Shown: piece by piece, positions 6,558 to 8,329 of the stretch
How the letters are laid out: each line of letters starts with the position of its first letter
Numbering within the stretch: the first letter of the stretch is position 1
Assembly (NCBI GenBank): GCA_031272345.1
Contig: JAISTZ010000066.1
Span: 1 to 8,329, forward strand
Direction: 5' to 3'
Length of the DNA: 8,329 nucleotides
DNA from: Spirochaetaceae bacterium
GTDB taxonomy: Bacteria > Spirochaetota > Spirochaetia > Treponematales > Treponemataceae
The notes under the pieces: generated by a model
Told to the model about the DNA's origin: nothing
The model's input: only the letters and a program-made list of their open reading frames with translations
Databases searched by the model: none
Position numbers and translations under genes: made by a program

Positions 6558-6586
6558 TTGACAGTCACTTTTTTCCCGGGTATCCT
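6558..6586 (+). promoter_or_regulatory. sigma70-type promoter of rubrerythrin
   Basis: A consensus TTGACA (6558-6563) is followed 17 bp later by TATCCT (6581-6586). The predicted start near 6593 leaves about 26 nt to the ATG at 6619. The spacer holds a palindromic CCCGGG. I see no clear PerR or Fur box. It is back to back with the oadGAB promoter, about 34 bp between -35 boxes. Confidence 0.65.
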
Positions 6587-6618
6587 TGTCCTATTCCAAA
6601 ATCACAAGGAGCATATCT

Positions 6619-7155
6619 ATGAAAGACTTAAAGGGCACAAAAACAGAGGCCAACCTTTGGGCCGCCTTTGCCGGGGAATCCCAGGCGCGGAACAAGTATA
6701 CCTATTTCGCTTCCAAGGCCAAGAAGGACGGGTACGAGCAGATCGCCGCCATCTTTGAGGAGACCGCCGGAAACGAGAAGGAACACGCAAAAATCTGGTT
6801 CAAGCTTCTCAACGGCATCGGCGACACCCCGGCCAACCTCAAGGCCGCAGCCGATGGGGAACACCACGAGTGGACCGACATGTACGCGGGATTCGCCAGG
6901 ACCGCCAAGGCCGAGGGGTTCGACGACATCGCCGCCCTCTTCGAGAAGGTCGGGGCCATCGAGAAGGAACACGAGGAACGCTACCTCAAGCTCCTGGGGA
7001 ATATCGACAAAAAGCTGGTCTTCTCCAAGTCCGGGGACGCCATCTGGAAGTGCCGCAACTGCGGTCACATCGTCGTGGGCAAGGCAGCCCCGGACATCTG
7101 TCCCGTGTGCAGCCACCCCAGGTCATACTTTGAGGTAAAGGCCGAGAATTACTAG
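6619..7155 (+). CDS. rbr: rubrerythrin
   Basis: This 178-residue cytoplasmic non-haem iron protein reduces hydrogen peroxide to water in anaerobes using electrons from rubredoxin or NADH-linked reductases. The N-terminal ferritin-like four-helix bundle (about 1-130) shows the di-iron ligands: Glu20 in AGESQARN, Glu53 and His56 in GNEKEHAKIW, Glu81 or Glu84 in GEHHEW, and Glu115/His118 in AIEKEHEERY. The C-terminal rubredoxin-like domain has WKCRNCGH (Cys145, Cys148) and ICPVCSHP (Cys161, Cys164), a complete four-cysteine iron site. The start at 6619 follows a strong AAGGAG (6606-6611) with 7 nt spacing; a longer in-frame ATG at 6586 overlaps the -10 region. It is transcribed divergently from oadGAB and lies 47 bp upstream of the RlmI-like gene, possibly co-transcribed. 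Confidence 0.96.
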   Translation: MKDLKGTKTEANLWAAFAGESQARNKYTYFASKAKKDGYEQIAAIFEETAGNEKEHAKIWFKLLNGIGDTPANLKAAADGEHHEWTDMYAGFARTAKAEGFDDIAALFEKVGAIEKEHEERYLKLLGNIDKKLVFSKSGDAIWKCRNCGHIVVGKAAPDICPVCSHPRSYFEVKAENY

Positions 7156-7202
7156 GGATACCGGTCAGTTTTTTCGCTGAGGAGGCCCCGGCGGCCCGGT
7201 CT
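7156..7202 (+). other. rbr/methyltransferase intergenic spacer
   Basis: This 47-bp gap contains a small palindrome ACCGGT followed by a T6 run (7169-7174) and a GC-rich tract. The stem is too weak to call a terminator and I see no convincing promoter, so read-through from rbr is likely. Confidence 0.4.
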
Positions 7203-8329
7203 ATGAATGGTTTTCCGCGGATTTTCTTAAAGCCCAGGGAAGAGGGACCTGTCCGCTCCGGTTTCCCCTGGGTTTTTGACAACGAAATCGACTCTTCCCG
7301 CACATGTTCCTGCGCCGACGGCGACGCCTGCGAGGTGTTTTCCGCATCGGGTCTGTTCGCCGGAACGGGCATCTACAACGGGGCGTCGAAGATCCGGGTG
7401 CGCATCCTCACCGGCCGCCGGGGGGACTCCCTCTTTGCGCCCTATGCTCCCGGCGGCCTGGACTACCTGCACACGGAACAATCGGCGGCCTTCTTCCGGG
7501 AGGCCGTGGACCGCGCCCTGGCCCTGCGGCGCATCTCCTTCTCCGAAAGCGAATCCTGCCGCCTCGTCTTTGGGGAGGCCGACCTCATCCCCGGTCTCAT
7601 CGCGGACCGTTTCGTGGATGTCCAGGGGCGGGTCTTTCTGGTGATTCAGTTCCTGTCCCTCTCCTGCGAGGTCTTCCGGGAAGAAATCCTCGGAGCCCTC
7701 ACCGCGGCGGTGAAGCCCTGGGGGGTCTTCGAGCGGAGCGACGGGGAGGTGCGCCTGAAGGAGGGGCTCCCGAAGCAGTCCCGGTGGCTGGGGGAAGGGC
7801 GGGAGTCCCCTGTCGTCATCCGGGAGAACGGGCTCCGGTTCTACGTGGACATCCGGGGGGGCCAAAAGACGGGCTACTACCTGGACCAGAAGCGGAACCG
7901 CGCCGTCGCAGGGGGGCTCGCGAAGGGCAGGCGGGTCTTCGACGGGTTCTGCCACACCGGGGCCTTCGGGCTGAACGCCGCCCTGGGCGGGGCCCTGGAG
8001 GTGATCTCCTGCGACATCTCCCCGGACGCGGTGGACTGGGCGCGCAAAAACATCGCCCTCAACGGTTTTGACTCCGTGATGACCGCCCTGTGCGCGGACG
8101 TGTTCGAGGTCCTGCGGTCATACGAGGCCCAGGGCCGCCGGTTCGACCTGATAATTCTGGACCCCAGCGCCTTTGCAAAAAACGCCAGGAGCATCGACCG
8201 GGCCTACGGGGGCTACAAGGAAATCAACCTGCGGGCCATGAAAATTCTGTCGGAGGGGGGCCTCCTGGTGTCCTGCTCCTGCTCCCACTACTTTGACGCC
8301 CAGCGGTTCTACTCCATGCTCGCCGCGGC
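7203..8329 (+). CDS. RlmI-like class I SAM-dependent rRNA methyltransferase, 3'-truncated
   Basis: The frame is open from ATG 7203 to the right edge (375 full codons), so the C-terminus is missing. The family contains RlmI, which makes m5C1962 in 23S rRNA; the exact target here is inferred. A PUA-like N-terminal domain is indicated by FLKPREEGPVRSGFPWVFDNEI and by YNGASKIRVRIL. The central domain has GLIADRF, then GGQKTGYYLDQKRNR (219-233), the family's most diagnostic motif. The Rossmann part begins VFDGFCHTGAFGLNAA (245-260) with CDISPDAVDWARKNIALNG, and continues with ILDPSAFAKN (318-327) and SCSCSH (357-362). DPSAF is odd, since the family usually has DPP. A purine-rich aggagg (7180-7185) lies 17 nt upstream, too far for an ideal ribosome site, and no closer in-frame start exists. 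E. coli RlmI is 396 residues, so little is missing. Confidence 0.9.
   Translation, partial: MNGFPRIFLKPREEGPVRSGFPWVFDNEIDSSRTCSCADGDACEVFSASGLFAGTGIYNGASKIRVRILTGRRGDSLFAPYAPGGLDYLHTEQSAAFFREAVDRALALRRISFSESESCRLVFGEADLIPGLIADRFVDVQGRVFLVIQFLSLSCEVFREEILGALTAAVKPWGVFERSDGEVRLKEGLPKQSRWLGEGRESPVVIRENGLRFYVDIRGGQKTGYYLDQKRNRAVAGGLAKGRRVFDGFCHTGAFGLNAALGGALEVISCDISPDAVDWARKNIALNGFDSVMTALCADVFEVLRSYEAQGRRFDLIILDPSAFAKNARSIDRAYGGYKEINLRAMKILSEGGLLVSCSCSHYFDAQRFYSMLAA

Noticed and set aside
7160..7182. Terminator after rubrerythrin (ACCGGT plus T6)
   Set aside because: The palindrome is only 6 bp with no loop, and no GC-rich stem precedes the T-run.
7227..7955. Antisense open frame of 242 codons opposite the methyltransferase
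   Set aside because: The + strand frame has a full set of RlmI-family motifs; the antisense product is a Pro/Glu/Asp-rich shadow.
1..8329. A mobile element, defence island or other undescribed system
   Set aside because: No recombinase, repeats at element boundaries, toxin-like pairs or phage genes were seen; almost all sequence is explained by housekeeping and fermentation genes.

Overview
The window looks like ordinary chromosomal DNA of a GC-rich anaerobic or fermentative bacterium. I see no transposase, integrase, phage, CRISPR or defence gene. The combination of a Na+-pumping oxaloacetate decarboxylase, a rubrerythrin and a salvage lipoate ligase fits an oxygen-avoiding, amino-acid- or carboxylate-fermenting organism. 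Neighbouring oadA and oadB genes are known in Treponema, so a treponeme-like spirochaete is a reasonable guess. That assignment is inference from gene content and recall, not from a search.

Layout. (1) Positions 2-772 hold the 3' part of a degenerate NodB-like (polysaccharide deacetylase fold) gene on the + strand. After a 20-bp gap it is followed by arfB (793-1212), a codon-independent ribosome-rescue hydrolase. (2) Positions 1261-1413 hold two tandem tRNA genes on the - strand, tRNA-Arg(UCU) then tRNA-Pro(UGG), with a very good sigma70-type promoter at 1442-1470. (3) A separate + strand promoter at 1517-1545 precedes lplA (1584-2594), a full-length lipoate-protein ligase. (4) lplA converges on the oadGAB operon, which is transcribed on the - strand from a promoter at 6495-6523: oadG (6462-6208), oadA (6198-4051) and oadB (4041-2641). 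The genes are 9 bp apart, and each downstream Shine-Dalgarno overlaps the stop codon of the previous gene. (5) Divergent from oadG, rubrerythrin (6619-7155) has its own TTGACA-17-TATCCT promoter. (6) A PUA-plus-SAM methyltransferase of the RlmI type starts at 7203 and runs off the right edge.

How the genes work together. OadA transfers the carboxyl of oxaloacetate to biotin, OadB decarboxylates carboxybiotin while exporting Na+, and OadG holds the two together. The product is pyruvate plus a sodium gradient. LplA charges lipoyl domains elsewhere in the genome. Rubrerythrin detoxifies peroxide. ArfB, the tRNAs and the RlmI-like enzyme are translation housekeeping.

The most notable feature is OadA: it carries two complete, divergent biotinyl domains in tandem, both with the ESMKMELE biotinylation motif, plus a second small duplication just upstream. 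OadB also has a long N-terminal extension relative to Klebsiella OadB, OadG lacks the histidine-containing tail of Klebsiella OadG, and the NodB-like protein has lost canonical metal-binding histidines. I found no wholly new system; the unusual architecture of the sodium pump is the best lead.
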